Assembly (NCBI RefSeq): GCF_904849725.1
Contig: NC_058524.1
Location: forward strand, 355,443,823 to 355,507,822
DNA: 64,000 nucleotides
Source: Hordeum vulgare subsp. vulgare
Taxonomy: Eukaryota > Streptophyta > Magnoliopsida > Poales > Poaceae
Direction of reading: 5' to 3'
The translations under genes were made by a program, and so were the position numbers. Within the stretch, counting starts at the first letter, position 1. Each line of letters starts with the position of its first letter. Under the pieces are notes generated by a model. It worked only from the letters and a program-made list of their open reading frames with translations. It was not told the DNA's origin and made no database searches. Of the stretch, positions 1-10,071 are shown piece after piece.

Positions 1-1476
1 TATGGTGGCTGTTTTGAGGAAGACATATCGTGGGTTTGTGCACCGGCAAGAATTGCGCAACACTAAAAAGGCTAGAAAAGGTGGAAGGTGAAAGTGCATC
101 TATACCATGGACTCACATTAGTCATGAAGAACTCACATACTTTTTGCAAAAGTTTTTATTAGTAATCGAAACAAAGTGCTAAACGCATACTCCGAGGGGA
201 AGGGTTGGTAGGTGTTAACCATCGCGCGATCCCGACCTGAACACAAATGATGACAATCAATAGATCAATTATGCTCCGACTTCCTAACATAGCGGTTCAT
301 CATACGTGCATGCTACGGGAATCACTAACTTCAACACAAGTATTTCTAGATTCACAACACCCTACTAACATAGCTCTTAATATTACCAAATCTACGTTTC
401 AAAACTAATTGAGAGGAATCAAGACTTCTCTTTCTACTCAATGCACATGAAGATGGAGGTTTTTGTATCCTCTTTGAGTACCTATCACCTTTGGGACTAC
501 TTTCATAGCATAAGCCAACTACCAAGTCACGCACCGCCGTGCTCTAAAAGATATAAGTGAAGCACATAGAGCAAAAGTATCTAGCTCAAAAGATGTAAGT
601 GAAGCACTATGAGCATTCTAGCAAAATCACGATGAGTGCATGTCTCTCTCTCTCTCAAAAAGGTGTGCAGCAAGTATGATTTTGACACAACAAAAAGAAA
701 ATATTCATACGATACAAGACGCTCCAAGCAAAACACATATCATTGTGGTGAATAAAAATATAGCTCCAAGTAATGTTACCGATGGATTGAAGACGAGAGA
801 GGGGATGCCTTCCCGGGGCATCCCCAAGCTTAGTCTTTTTGGTGTCCTTGATTTTGGATTGGGATGTCTTGGGCATCCCCAAGCTTGAACTCTTTCCACT
901 CCTTATTGCTTTGTCCATGAGAACATCACCCAAAACTTGAAAACTTCACAACACATAACTTAAACAGAAACTCGTGATATCATTAGCACAAGAAAACAAA
1001 CTACCACCTCTTTTGGTACTGTAGAAAACTTGAATTCTATCTATATTGGTGTTGGGCTACTGTATTCTCACTTCTCCATGGCTAGTACTCTCCCGATACT
1101 AACCATAGTTTCATCAAAACAAGCAACCAACTCAACAAAAACAGAATCTGTCAAAAACAGACCAGTCTGTAGCAATCTATATACTTCGTATACTTATGGT
1201 ACCTCAACAATTCTGAACAATTATGACTGCCTGGGAAAAGGCATATCAACCAGCAGGAAAAAGATTCAACTCAAAAGCTCTTTCTGAATAAAAATGAAAA
1301 ATCATCTCATGAGCGAAAAGTTTTTGTCTTTTTCTAGTAGTATAAAACAACCATTACCAAGACTAGTCATAAAGGTTTTGCTTGGCTCAAACACAAAAAG
1401 AAACACAAAAAACACAATCACAACAGAATTATGATGGTGTGGACGAAACAAAACAGAAATAAAAAAGATAAATTCA
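1..1476 (-). other. 3' untranslated region of element G with PPT-like motifs and hairpins
   Basis: No ORF is supported here. On the minus strand the PPT-like motif AAGCTTGGGGATGC occurs at 873-886 and 818-831. The second overlaps a strong stem-loop (about 801-825) with 9-bp GC-rich arms. The same arrangement recurs in elements A and F. The short plus-strand ORFs here are shadows. Confidence 0.6.
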
Positions 1477-1491
1477 TTGGGTTGCCTCCCA
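1477..1491 (-). other. Small conserved hairpin after the G ORF
   Basis: On the minus strand a G-run, the loop AGGCAA and a C-run form a small stem-loop just after the ORF. It is in the same place as 5350-5371 in F and 50078-50093 in A. Confidence 0.45.
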
Positions 1492-1532
1492 CCAAGCTCT
1501 ATTGTTTAACGCCCTTAGTAGGCATAACAATT

Positions 1533-2291
1533 TCAAAGATGCTCACATAAAAGATAGCAATCGGACACGAAGAGAGCATCATGAAACATGTGAAAATCAC
1601 ATCTAAGTCTAACATACTTCCTATGCATAGGCATTTTATAGGAAAACAAATTGGCAAGACAACCAATAGTTACCAAATGCAAGGAAGAAGAAAGAGACAA
1701 TAGCAATCTCAACATAACGAGAGGAAATTTGGTAACATGAAAGTTTCTACCACAATATTTTCCTGTCTCATAGCAATTACATGTGGGATCATAATCAAAT
1801 TCAACAATGTAACTATCACATAGGATATTCTTTTCATGATCCATATGCATGCAAAGTTGACGCTCTTCAAAAATAGTGGGATTATCATCAACTAAAGTGA
1901 TGACTTCTCTGAACCCACTTTCAATAATATTGCAAATATCATATTCATCATGAGGCTTAAACAAATTTTCAAGATCATAAGAAAAATCATCACCCCACTC
2001 ATGATCATTGCAACAAGTAGTGGACATAGAAAAACTAGCATCCCCAAGCTTAGGGTTTTGCATATTTTTAGCATGATTGTCACTAATTGAATTTATAGTG
2101 AAACCATTGCAATCATGCTTTTCATCCAAGGAGCCCTCGTGAATCACTTCATAAATTTCTTCCTCACAAGTTTCGGATTCACGCATCTCAAGCAAAACTC
2201 CATAAAGATAGTCAAGTGCACTCAACTCACTAGCAATTGGATCAACATAATTGGATCTCATAAAGAGATTAGCAAGTGGATGAGGATCCAT
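1533..2291 (-). CDS. Orphan ORF of element G, 252 aa, function unknown
   Basis: An open frame of 252 codons from an ATG at 2291. It is acidic and cysteine-rich, with no zinc knuckle, DTG protease motif, YxDD motif or membrane segment that I can recognise. A homologous reading frame lies in element F (from 4567), matching along almost the whole length but with two stops and a 3' frameshift there, so the frame was clearly once selected. The AAGCTTGGGGATGC motif of the family PPT lies inside it (2038-2051). It occupies the place where element A has gag and protease. It may be a diverged gag-like or accessory protein of a non-autonomous element, and I do not assign a function. It is followed at once by the small conserved hairpin. 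Confidence 0.6.
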   Translation of the reverse strand: MDPHPLANLFMRSNYVDPIASELSALDYLYGVLLEMRESETCEEEIYEVIHEGSLDEKHDCNGFTINSISDNHAKNMQNPKLGDASFSMSTTCCNDHEWGDDFSYDLENLFKPHDEYDICNIIESGFREVITLVDDNPTIFEERQLCMHMDHEKNILCDSYIVEFDYDPTCNCYETGKYCGRNFHVTKFPLVMLRLLLSLSSSLHLVTIGCLANLFSYKMPMHRKYVRLRCDFHMFHDALFVSDCYLLCEHL

Positions 2292-2524
2292 ATCACTAGA
2301 TTTTTAGCAAGCGAAGATGCAAGCATATTGAAGGCACATGGCACACAAGCGAATAGAAAGCAAGCGAGAGAACAGGTCGAACAAAAAAAGAGGCAAAGAA
2401 TTTTTTGTAAATTTTTGTTTTTCAGAAATGGGGGAGAGGAAAACGAGAGGCAACTTGCAAACAAAGTAAATGCAAAAGATGAGTTTGCGACACCTACTTG
2501 GATGAGTTCTTGACTTGATCCTCC
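2292..2524 (-). other. Leader of element G
   Basis: Untranslated stretch between primer site and ORF. It matches the leaders of F and A (for example the region around 47758-47960 in A). No coding signal is seen. Confidence 0.6.
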
Positions 2525-2542
2525 TACCCGGAAACGGCGCTA
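2525..2542 (-). other. Primer binding site of element G (decayed, Asp type)
   Basis: On the minus strand this reads TAGCGCCGTTTCCGGGTA, a damaged form of TGGCGCCGTTGCCGGGGA, which is complementary to the 3' end of plant tRNA-Asp. It sits 10 nt after the LTR end, exactly where the site lies in elements A and F, and is followed by the same leader. An intact copy of the site lies inside the LTR at 2574-2591. Confidence 0.7.
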
Positions 2543-2552
2543 GAAATTCTTC

Positions 2553-3517
2553 TGCTACGGCAACAAAAGTCCTTCCCCGGCAACGGCGCCAGAAAATCTT
2601 CTTGCTACTTCTCAAACAACAGCGCCAGGAATTGACACGTTGATGGAGACTTGCTTGCGTTGGTTTATCCCTTGAATAGGAAAGGGTGATGCAGCATAGG
2701 AGCAGTAAATATTTCCCTCAGTTTGAGAACCAAGGTATCGATCCAGTAGGAGGGTCTCGTCAAGTCCAGAGTACCTGCGCAAACACAAACGAGCTTGCAC
2801 CCAACGCTATAAAGGGGTTTTCGATCCTTTCAAGATTGTTTGCAAAGTGAGATTTGAAGGCGGAAAGTGCAAGGAAGTAAAAAGTGTAAGGCTGAAAATA
2901 TGGTGTGGAGTAGACCCGGGGGCCATAGTGTTCACTAGAGGCTTCTCTCAAAATAGCAAATATCACGGTGGGTGAACAAATTACTGTCGAGCAATTGATA
3001 GAACCGCGCAAAGTCATGACGATATCTAAGGCAATGATCATACATATAGGCATCACGTCCGAGACAAGTAGACTGATACTTTCTGCATCTATTACTATTA
3101 CTCCACATATCTACCGCTATCCAGCATGCATCTAGTGTATTGAGTTCATGACGAACAGAGTAACGCCTTAAGCAAGATGACATGATGTAGAGGGATAAAC
3201 TCAAACCAATGATGAAAAGACCATATTTTTACCCTTGATGGAAACAATATGATGCGTGCCTCGCTACCCCTTCTGTTACTGGGTGAGGTCACCGCACGGT
3301 ATGAACCTGAAACCAAGCACTTTTCCCATTGCAAGAATCATAGATCTAGTTGGCCAAAGAAAACCCACAACTCGAAGAGAATTACAAGGATATGAAATCA
3401 TGCATAAGAGAGATGAGAAGAAACTCAAATAATATTCATTGATAATCTGATCATAAATCCACAATTCATTGGATCTCGACAAACACACCGCAAAAGAAGA
3501 TTACATGGGATAGATCT
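2553..3517 (-). repeat. Partial 5' LTR of element G (3' portion)
   Basis: This is the reverse complement of the downstream 60 percent or so of the A-type LTR (compare 46805-47729). Its TG/CA end is at 2553. Two further primer-site-like copies lie inside it at 2574-2591 (perfect) and 2612-2629 (degenerate). The upstream part of the LTR, including the promoter, is missing because the LTR is cut in the TAGATCT shared with element F. Confidence 0.8.
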
Positions 3518-4338
3518 ATGATTCTTGCAATGGGAGAAATGCTTGGTTTTGCGTTCTTATCGTGTGGTGACCTTTCCCATTGACAGTAGGGGCAGCAAGG
3601 CACACAACGTGTAGTTGCCATCAAGGGTAACAAGGTGGGCTCTGTCATAGATATGAGATTGTCCATCTACATCATGTCATCTTGCTTAAGGCGTTACTCT
3701 GTTCTTTCGGACTTAATACACTAGATGCATGCTGGATAGCGGTCGACGTGTGGAGTAATAGTAGTAGATGCAGAAAGTATCGGTCTACTTGTTTTGGACG
3801 TGATGCCTATAGATATAATCATTGCCATAGATGACGTCATGACTTTGCGCGGTTCTATCAATTGCTCCACAGTAATTTGTTCACCCACCGTCTACTTGCT
3901 TTCATGAGAGAAGCCACTAGTAAACACTACGGCCCCCGGATCTATTCACTTCTATCGTTTCCACTTTCCCTTTTACTTTACTTTGTTGCTTTCAGTTCTC
4001 ACTTGGCGAATAATCTATAAGGGATTGACAACCCCTTCATAGCGTTGGGAGCAAGCTTTTTGTGTTTGTGCAGGCACTTGTGATACTCCTTCACTGGATC
4101 GATACCTTGGTTCTCAAACTGAGGGAAATACTTACCACCGCTGTGCTACATCACCCTTTCCACTTTGAGGGAACACCAACGCAAGGCTCCAAGGCCACGG
4201 GGGAAATCCTTTGCATATTTGCCTAGGAAGTCCCTTAAGGCGTAGCCGTAATAGAAGGATTCCTGGTGCTGTTGCTGAGGAGTATCAAGCAACACTCCTA
4301 TTTCTGGCGCCGTTGGAAGGTCTTTTGCTGCGGTAGCA
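3511..4338 (+). repeat. Partial 5' LTR of element F
   Basis: Matches 8805-9639 of the 3' LTR and ends in GCGGTAGCA at 4338. The first 800 bp or so, with promoter and foldback, are missing at the junction with G. Two degenerate primer-site-like copies lie near its end (4264-4281 and 4305-4322). Confidence 0.85.
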
Positions 4339-4348
4339 GAAGTATTTC

Positions 4349-4366
4349 TGGCGCCGTTGCCGGGGA
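4349..4366 (+). other. Primer binding site of element F (tRNA-Asp)
   Basis: TGGCGCCGTTGCCGGGGA, a perfect 18-nt complement of the plant tRNA-Asp 3' end, 10 nt after the LTR. This primer is typical of Athila-type elements. Confidence 0.85.
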
Positions 4367-4566
4367 AGGAGATATCTATCCAAGTAGGTCTCACAAACTC
4401 ATCTCTTGCATTTACTTTTTTTGCGAGTTGCCTCTCGTTTTCCTCACCCCCACTTCACATTTGCCGTTTTCTTTTGCCTTTTTGCCTTTTTCGTTTGCGT
4501 TTCCTTTGTTCGAGTGCCATGTGCCTTCAATATGCTTGCATCTTCGCTTGCTGAAAATCTATTGAT
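4367..4566 (+). other. Leader of element F
   Basis: Pyrimidine-rich untranslated leader, homologous to the leaders of A and G. No ORF is supported. Confidence 0.6.
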
Positions 4567-5298
4567 ATGTATCCTCATCCACTAGCTAATCTCTTTAAGA
4601 GACCCAATTATGTGGAACGAATTCCTAGTGAATTGAGTGCACTTGACTATCTTGATATGCGTGAATCTTAAGATCGTGATGAAGAAACTTATGAAGTGAT
4701 TCACGAGGGCTCCTTGAATGAAAAGCATGATTGCAATGGTTTCACTATAAATCCTATTAGTGACAATCATGCTAAAAATATGCAAAACCCTAAGTTTGGG
4801 GATGCTAGTTTTGCTATGACCACTACTTGTTGTAATAATCATGATTGGGGTGATGATCTTTCTTATGATCTTGAAAATTTGTTTAAACCTCATGATGAAT
4901 ATGATATTTGCAATGATATTGAAAGTCGGTTTGGAGAAGTCATGACTTTAGTTGATGATAATCCCACTATTTTTGAAGAGCGTCAACTTTGCATGCACGT
5001 GGATCATGAAAAGAATATCCTTTGTGATAGTTACATTGCTGAATTCTAATATGATCCCACATGTAATAGCTATGAGAGAGGAAAATATTGTGGTAGAAAC
5101 TTCCATGTTACCAAATTACCTCTCGTTATGTGGAGATTGCTATTGTCTCTTTCTTGTTCCTTGCATATGGGAACTATTGGTTGTATTGACAATCTGTTTT
5201 CCTATCAAATGCCTATGCATAGGAAGTATGTTAGACTTCGATGTGATTTTCACATGCTTTATGATGCTCTCGTTGTGCTTCAATTCTTGTCTTTTGTG
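4567..5298 (+). pseudogene. Broken orphan ORF of element F, homologue of the G ORF
   Basis: The ATG at 4567 begins the same protein as the 252-aa ORF of G, starting with a similar MxPHPLANLF segment. The frame is broken by TAA at 4669-4671 and TAA at 5047-5049, and its C-terminal end is shifted relative to G. The longest surviving open stretch is 4696-5049. Similarity to G is high through the middle and C-terminal region. Function is unknown. A PPT-like motif lies inside at 4792-4805, as in G. Confidence 0.7.
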
Positions 5299-5349
5299 TG
5301 AGCATCATTGAATTATCAATGCCTAGCTAAGGGCGATAAACAAAAGCGC

Positions 5350-5371
5350 TTGTTGGGAGGCAGCCCAACAA
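5350..5371 (+). other. Conserved hairpin after the F ORF
   Basis: TTGTTGGG, loop AGGCAG, CCCAACAA gives an 8-bp perfect stem. The equivalent in A (50078-50093) has a 5-bp stem with loop AGGCAA. The position after the ORF is the same in A, F and G. Confidence 0.55.
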
Positions 5372-7990
5372 ATCTATCCTTTTTCTTTCTGTTTTGTGTT
5401 TTCCACAGTTTCATAATTCTGTTATGATTGTGTTTTTTGTGTTTCTTTTTGCGTTTGTGCCAAACAAAACCGTTATGATTAGTCTTGGGGATGATCGTTT
5501 GGTCATGCTGGAGAAGACAGAAACTTTCTGCTCACGAAAATAATTTTCATTTTGTTTCTGTAAGATCTTTTGAGTTGATTCTTTTTGCTGCTGATTGCTT
5601 CGCAAATTCTTCATACTGTCGTAATTTTTCAGGATTTGGAAATACCAGAAGTATACGAAATATAAAGATTGCTACAGACTGGTCTGCTGTTAACAGATTC
5701 TGTTTTTGTTGTGTTGGTTGCTTATTTTGATGAAACCATGGATAGTATCGGGGGGTATTAGACATGGAAGATTGAAAATATAGTAACCGAACATCAGCAT
5801 AAGTAGAATTTAAGTTTTCTACAGTACCTAAGGAAGTGGTGGTTTGCTTTCTCATACTAATGTTATCACGAGTTTCTATTTAAGTTTCGTGTTGTGAAGT
5901 TTTCAAGTTTTGGGTGAAGTTCTTATGGACAAAGTGATAAAGAGTGGCAAGAGCACAAGCTTGGGGATGCCCAAGGCACCCCAAGATATTCAAGTATGCC
6001 ATAAAATCCTAAGCTTGGGTATGCCCCAGGAAGGCATCCCCTCTCTCGTCTTCAATCCATCGGTAACGTTACTTGGGGCTATATTTCTATTCACCACATG
6101 TTATGTGTTTTTTCTTGGAGTGTCTTGTACCGTAGGAGTCTTCTATTTTTGTTGTGTCACAATCATCCTTGCTTCACACCTAGAGAGAGAGACATGCACT
6201 CACCGTGATTTTGTCGAGCTTCACTTATATCTTTTGGTAGACAATTCAGCTCACATGTGCTTCACTTATATCTTTTGAGCTAGATACTTTTGCTCTATGT
6301 GCTTCACTTATATCTTGTAGAGAACAGCGGTGCGTGGCTTGGTAGTTGATCTATGCTTCGAAAGTCCTCCCAAAAGGGGTAGTTATCCAAAGGGATACGA
6401 AAACTCCACCTTCATGTTCATTGAATAGTTAGAGAAGTTTGATTCATCTCAATTAGTTTTGAGTTGTGGTTATGGTAATATTGAAGTTATACTAGTAAGG
6501 TGTTGTGGATCTAGAAATACTTGTGTTGAAGTTAGTGATTCCCGTAGCATGCACGTATGGTGAACCGCTATGTGATGAAATCTGAGCATGATTAGTCTAT
6601 TGATTGTCATCCTTTGCGTGGCGATCGGGATCGCGCGATGGTTTATACCTACCAACCCTTTCCCTACGAGTATGCGTTGAATGCTTTGTTTCGATTACTA
6701 ATAAAACTTTTGCAACAAGTATATGAGTTCTTCATGAATAATGTTGAGTCCATGGTTTAGATTCACTTTCACCTTCCACCATCACTATCTTCTTAGTGCC
6801 GTGCAACTTTCGCCGGTGCACAAAACCCACCATTAGCCTCCCTCAAAACAGCCACCATACCTACCTACTATGGCTTTTTCAAAGTCATTCTGAGATATAT
6901 TGCCATGCAACTACCACCATGACTTGTGCCACCACGTCAACATTGCCATTGCATGATCATAAGATAGCTAGCATGATGTTTCCATTAATGTCTATGCCAT
7001 GCTAGATCATTGCCACGGTACACTTCTGAAGGCATTCCATATAGAGTCATCGTTGCTATAAGTTTTGAGTTGAAAGTGTGATGATCATCATTAATGGAGC
7101 ATTGTCCCATGTGAGGAAATAAAAGAGGCCAAAGATGCCCACCAAAATAAAAATAAAAAAATAAAAAAAGAGGCCAAAGAGCCCACCAAAGAAATAAAAA
7201 AATAAAAATGAGAGAAAAAGAGAGAAGGGACAATGCTACCACCTTTCCACACTTGTAGATATTAAGCACCATGATCTTCATGATTGAGAGTCTCTCGTTT
7301 TGTCACCACCATATAGCTAGTAGGAAATTTTCATTATATAACTTGGCTTGTATATTCCAATGATAGGCTTCCTCAAAATTGCCTTCGGTCTTCGTGAGCA
7401 AGCAAGTTGGATGCACACCCACTAGTTTTCTTTAAGAGCTTTCACATACTCTTAGCTCTAGTGCATCATTTGTATGGCAATCCCTACTCATTCACATTAA
7501 TATCTATTGATGAGCATCTCCAGAGCTCATTGATATGCCTAGTTAATGTGACCATCTTCTCCTATTTTGTCTTGCAACCTCCACCACACTCCACACCACT
7601 TATAGTGCTAAAACCATGGCTCATGCTCATGTATTGCGTGAGAGTTGAAAAGGTTTGAGAAAGTAAAGGTGTGAAACAATTACTTGGCCAATACCGGGGT
7701 TGTGCATGATTTAAATTCGTTGTGCAATGATGATAGAGCATAGCCAGACTATATGCTTTTGTAGGGACAACTTCCTTTTGGCCTTGTTATTTTGAAAGTC
7801 CATGATTACCTTGCTAGTTTGCTTGAATTATTACTGTTTCCACGTCAATAGCAAACTATTGTTTTGAATCTAATGGATTTGAACATTCACGTCACATAAG
7901 AGGAGTTACAAAGGACATCTATGCTAGGTAGCATGAAAGCATCAAAAATTCATTCTTTATCACTTCCCTACTCGAGGATGAGCAGGAGTT
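5372..7990 (+). other. Long 3' untranslated region of element F
   Basis: No coding region is supported across 2.6 kb. It contains two PPT-like motifs (5957-5970 and 6011-6024, the latter with one change), the first forming a stem with the following GGCACCCC. It also holds A-rich low-complexity sequence near 7140-7230, and it is collinear with 50100-52690 of element A. Confidence 0.6.
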
Positions 7991-8004
7991 AAGCTTGGGG
8001 ATGC
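7991..8004 (+). other. Polypurine tract of element F
   Basis: AAGCTTGGGGATGC ends one base before the TG of the 3' LTR. This is the expected plus-strand priming site. Confidence 0.75.
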
Positions 8005-8005
8005 T

Positions 8006-9639
8006 TGATACGTCTCAATCATATCTATAATTTTTGATGGTTTCATGATGTTATCTTGTCATCTTTGGATGTTTTATGTAACTTTTATATCTTTTTTCGA
8101 ACTAACTTATTAATTCAGTGCCAAGTGCCAGTTCCTGTTTTTTCTGTGTTTTTGGCTCTTTTCAGATCTGATTTTGGAACAGAGTCCAAACGGAATAAAA
8201 TCCCCGAAATGATTTTTTCCCGAACGGAAGAAGATCAGGGGGCTTGTCGGCCAAGCCAGGAGGGCTACAGGGAGCCCACAAGCTCCCACTCCGCCACCAG
8301 GGGGCGGCGGTGGGCAGGCTTGTGGCCTCCCTGGCGCCCCCTGACCTAGATCTTTCGTCTATATATTCCCTAAAATACAGAAAAAAAATCGAGGGATCCA
8401 CGAAAATACTTTTCCGTCGCCGCAAGCTTCCATTTCCGCGAGATCTCATCTGGAGACCCTTCCCGTTGCCCTACCGGAGGGGACTTTGGAGTTGGAGGGC
8501 TTGCTCATCATCATCATCGCCCCTCCAATGACTCGTGAGTAGTTCACTTCATACCTACGGGTCCGTAGTTAGTAGCTAGATGGCTTCTTCTCTCTCTTGG
8601 ATCTTCAATACAAAGTTCTCTATGATCTTCATGGAGATCTATCCGATGTAATCTTCTTTGGCGGTGTGTTTGTCGAGATTCGATGAATTGTGGATTTGTG
8701 ATCAGATTATCTATGATATATATTTGAGTCTTTGCTGATTTCTTATATGCATGATTTGATATCCTTCTATGTCTCTCCGAGTCTTGTGTTTTTTCTGGCC
8801 AACTAGATCTATGATTCTTGCAATGGGAGAAGTGCTTGGTTTTGGGTTCTTACCGTGTGGTGACCTTTCCCAGTGACAGTAGGGGCAGCAAGGCACACAT
8901 CGTGTAGTTGCCATCAAGGGTAACAAGGTGGGCTCTGTCGTAGATATGAGATTGTCCATCTACATCATGTCATCTTGCTTAAGGCGTTACTCTGTTCTTT
9001 CGGACTTAATACACTAGATGCATGCTGGATAGCAGTCAACGTGTGGAGTAATAGTGGTATATGCAGAAAGTATCGGTCTACTTGTTTTGTACGTGATGCC
9101 TATAGATATAATCATTGCCATAGATGACGTCACGACTTTGCGTGGTTCTGTCAATTGCTCGACAGTAATTTGTTCACCCACCGTCTACTTGCTTTCATGA
9201 GAGAAGCCACTAGTAAACACTACGGCCCCCGGGTCTATTCACTTCTATCGTTTCCACTTTCGCTTTTACTTTAATTTGTTACTTTGTTGCTTTCAGTTCT
9301 CACTTGGCGAACAATCTATAAGATATTGACGACCCCTTCATAGCGTTGGGAGCAAGCTTTTTGTGTTTGTGCAGGCACTTGTGATACTCCTTCACTGGAT
9401 CGATACCTTGGTTCTCAAACTGAGGGAAATACTTACCACCGCTGTGCTACATCACCCTTTCCGCTTCGAGGGAACGCCAACGCAAGGCTCCAAGGCCACG
9501 GGGGAAATCCTTTGCATATATGCCTAGGAAGTCCCTTAAGGCGTAGCCATAGCAGAAGGATTCCTGGTGTCGTTGCTGAGGAGTATCAACCAACACTCCT
9601 ATTTCTCGCGTCGTTGGAAGGTCTTTTGTTGCAGTAGCA
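8006..9639 (+). repeat. 3' LTR of element F (1634 bp)
   Basis: Starts TGATACGTCTCAATC and ends GCAGTAGCA. It contains a GC-rich foldback (about 8262-8335), then a TATA-like TATATAT at 8360-8366, then a 5' UTR-like region. Two primer-site-like copies sit near its end at 9565-9582 and 9606-9623. Confidence 0.9.
8262..8366 (+). promoter_or_regulatory. GC-rich foldback and TATA-like box in the F LTR
   Basis: Inverted arms centred on CCCACAAGC and GCTTGTGG flank a G/C-rich core, and TATATAT follows about 25 bp later at 8360-8366. The same order is seen in the LTRs of A and B. The promoter role is inferred from position. Confidence 0.55.
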
Positions 9640-9795
9640 GTATGCTCGAGAAAATATCCATGAGTAAAACACCATTAAGAAGATCTTTAGTTCTGATTTT
9701 TATCGGACAATAGCCCACACTCAAATCAATGATTTGATATGAAAACGAAACAACAATTGATCACAAGGATCAACCGATAAGGATATCATCTATCT

Positions 9796-10071
9796 TCAAC
9801 ACACACACACACTCCAGGATATCCCTATGGGATGAACTAAGTTAGGCAAAGCTTTTATCTTCCAACTTTCCAAGTTGTTGTTTTGCTTAACCAACAAGCT
9901 CAGTGTATCCGACATGGATTCTTGGAGAAGGGGTGGTTTATAGTAAAACCAACTGGATCTCGAGCTCACCATAACGGTCAAGGAACAACCTGGTAATACT
10001 TCTGATAAGTTATTCGGAAAATCACGAACCACCGGTATGTTATTGAGCTCGAGAACAATCTTGCTTTTCAA
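9796..10071 (-). pseudogene. Pol relic of element H (protease to reverse transcriptase linker)
   Basis: The minus-strand translation contains a segment of the form IPVVRDFPNNLSEVLPG. This matches the linker between protease and reverse transcriptase in Ty3/gypsy polyproteins (usual form VVxxFPDVFPExLPG). After that point the expected RT motifs are not recognisable, so the frame is lost. It lies about 1.5 kb from the primer site, less than the usual gag plus protease length, so gag has been deleted or has decayed. Confidence 0.5.

Larger units (their letters stand above)
1..3517 (-). mobile_element. Element G: non-autonomous Athila-like LTR retrotransposon, 5' part
   Basis: Read on the minus strand this holds a partial 5' LTR (3517 to 2553), an Asp-type primer site, a leader, one ORF (2291 to 1533) and a long 3' untranslated region that runs off the window at base 1. 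Bases 1-140 are the reverse complement of the 3' UTR of element A near 51420-51570. No gag, protease, reverse transcriptase or integrase is present, so it could only move with enzymes supplied in trans. The LTR is cut at about 3511-3517, where it meets the plus-strand LTR of element F. Confidence 0.85.
3511..9639 (+). mobile_element. Element F: non-autonomous Athila-like LTR retrotransposon
   Basis: A plus-strand element with a truncated 5' LTR (to 4338), primer site, leader, a broken orphan ORF, a 2.7 kb 3' UTR, a polypurine tract and a full 3' LTR (8006-9639). The LTR and ORF are homologous to those of G but form a distinct subfamily: the U5 of F has sequence around 3900 and 9190 that G and A lack. 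No gag or pol is encoded. The right flank is the decayed interior of H. The left flank is the inverted junction with G. Confidence 0.85.

Noticed and set aside
2553..4338. One element with a perfect palindromic centre
   Set aside because: The arms belong to different subfamilies and to offset LTR positions, so it is a fusion of two elements and not a fold-back transposon.
9797..9814. CA microsatellite
   Set aside because: Only about eight dinucleotides, too short to list as a separate feature.
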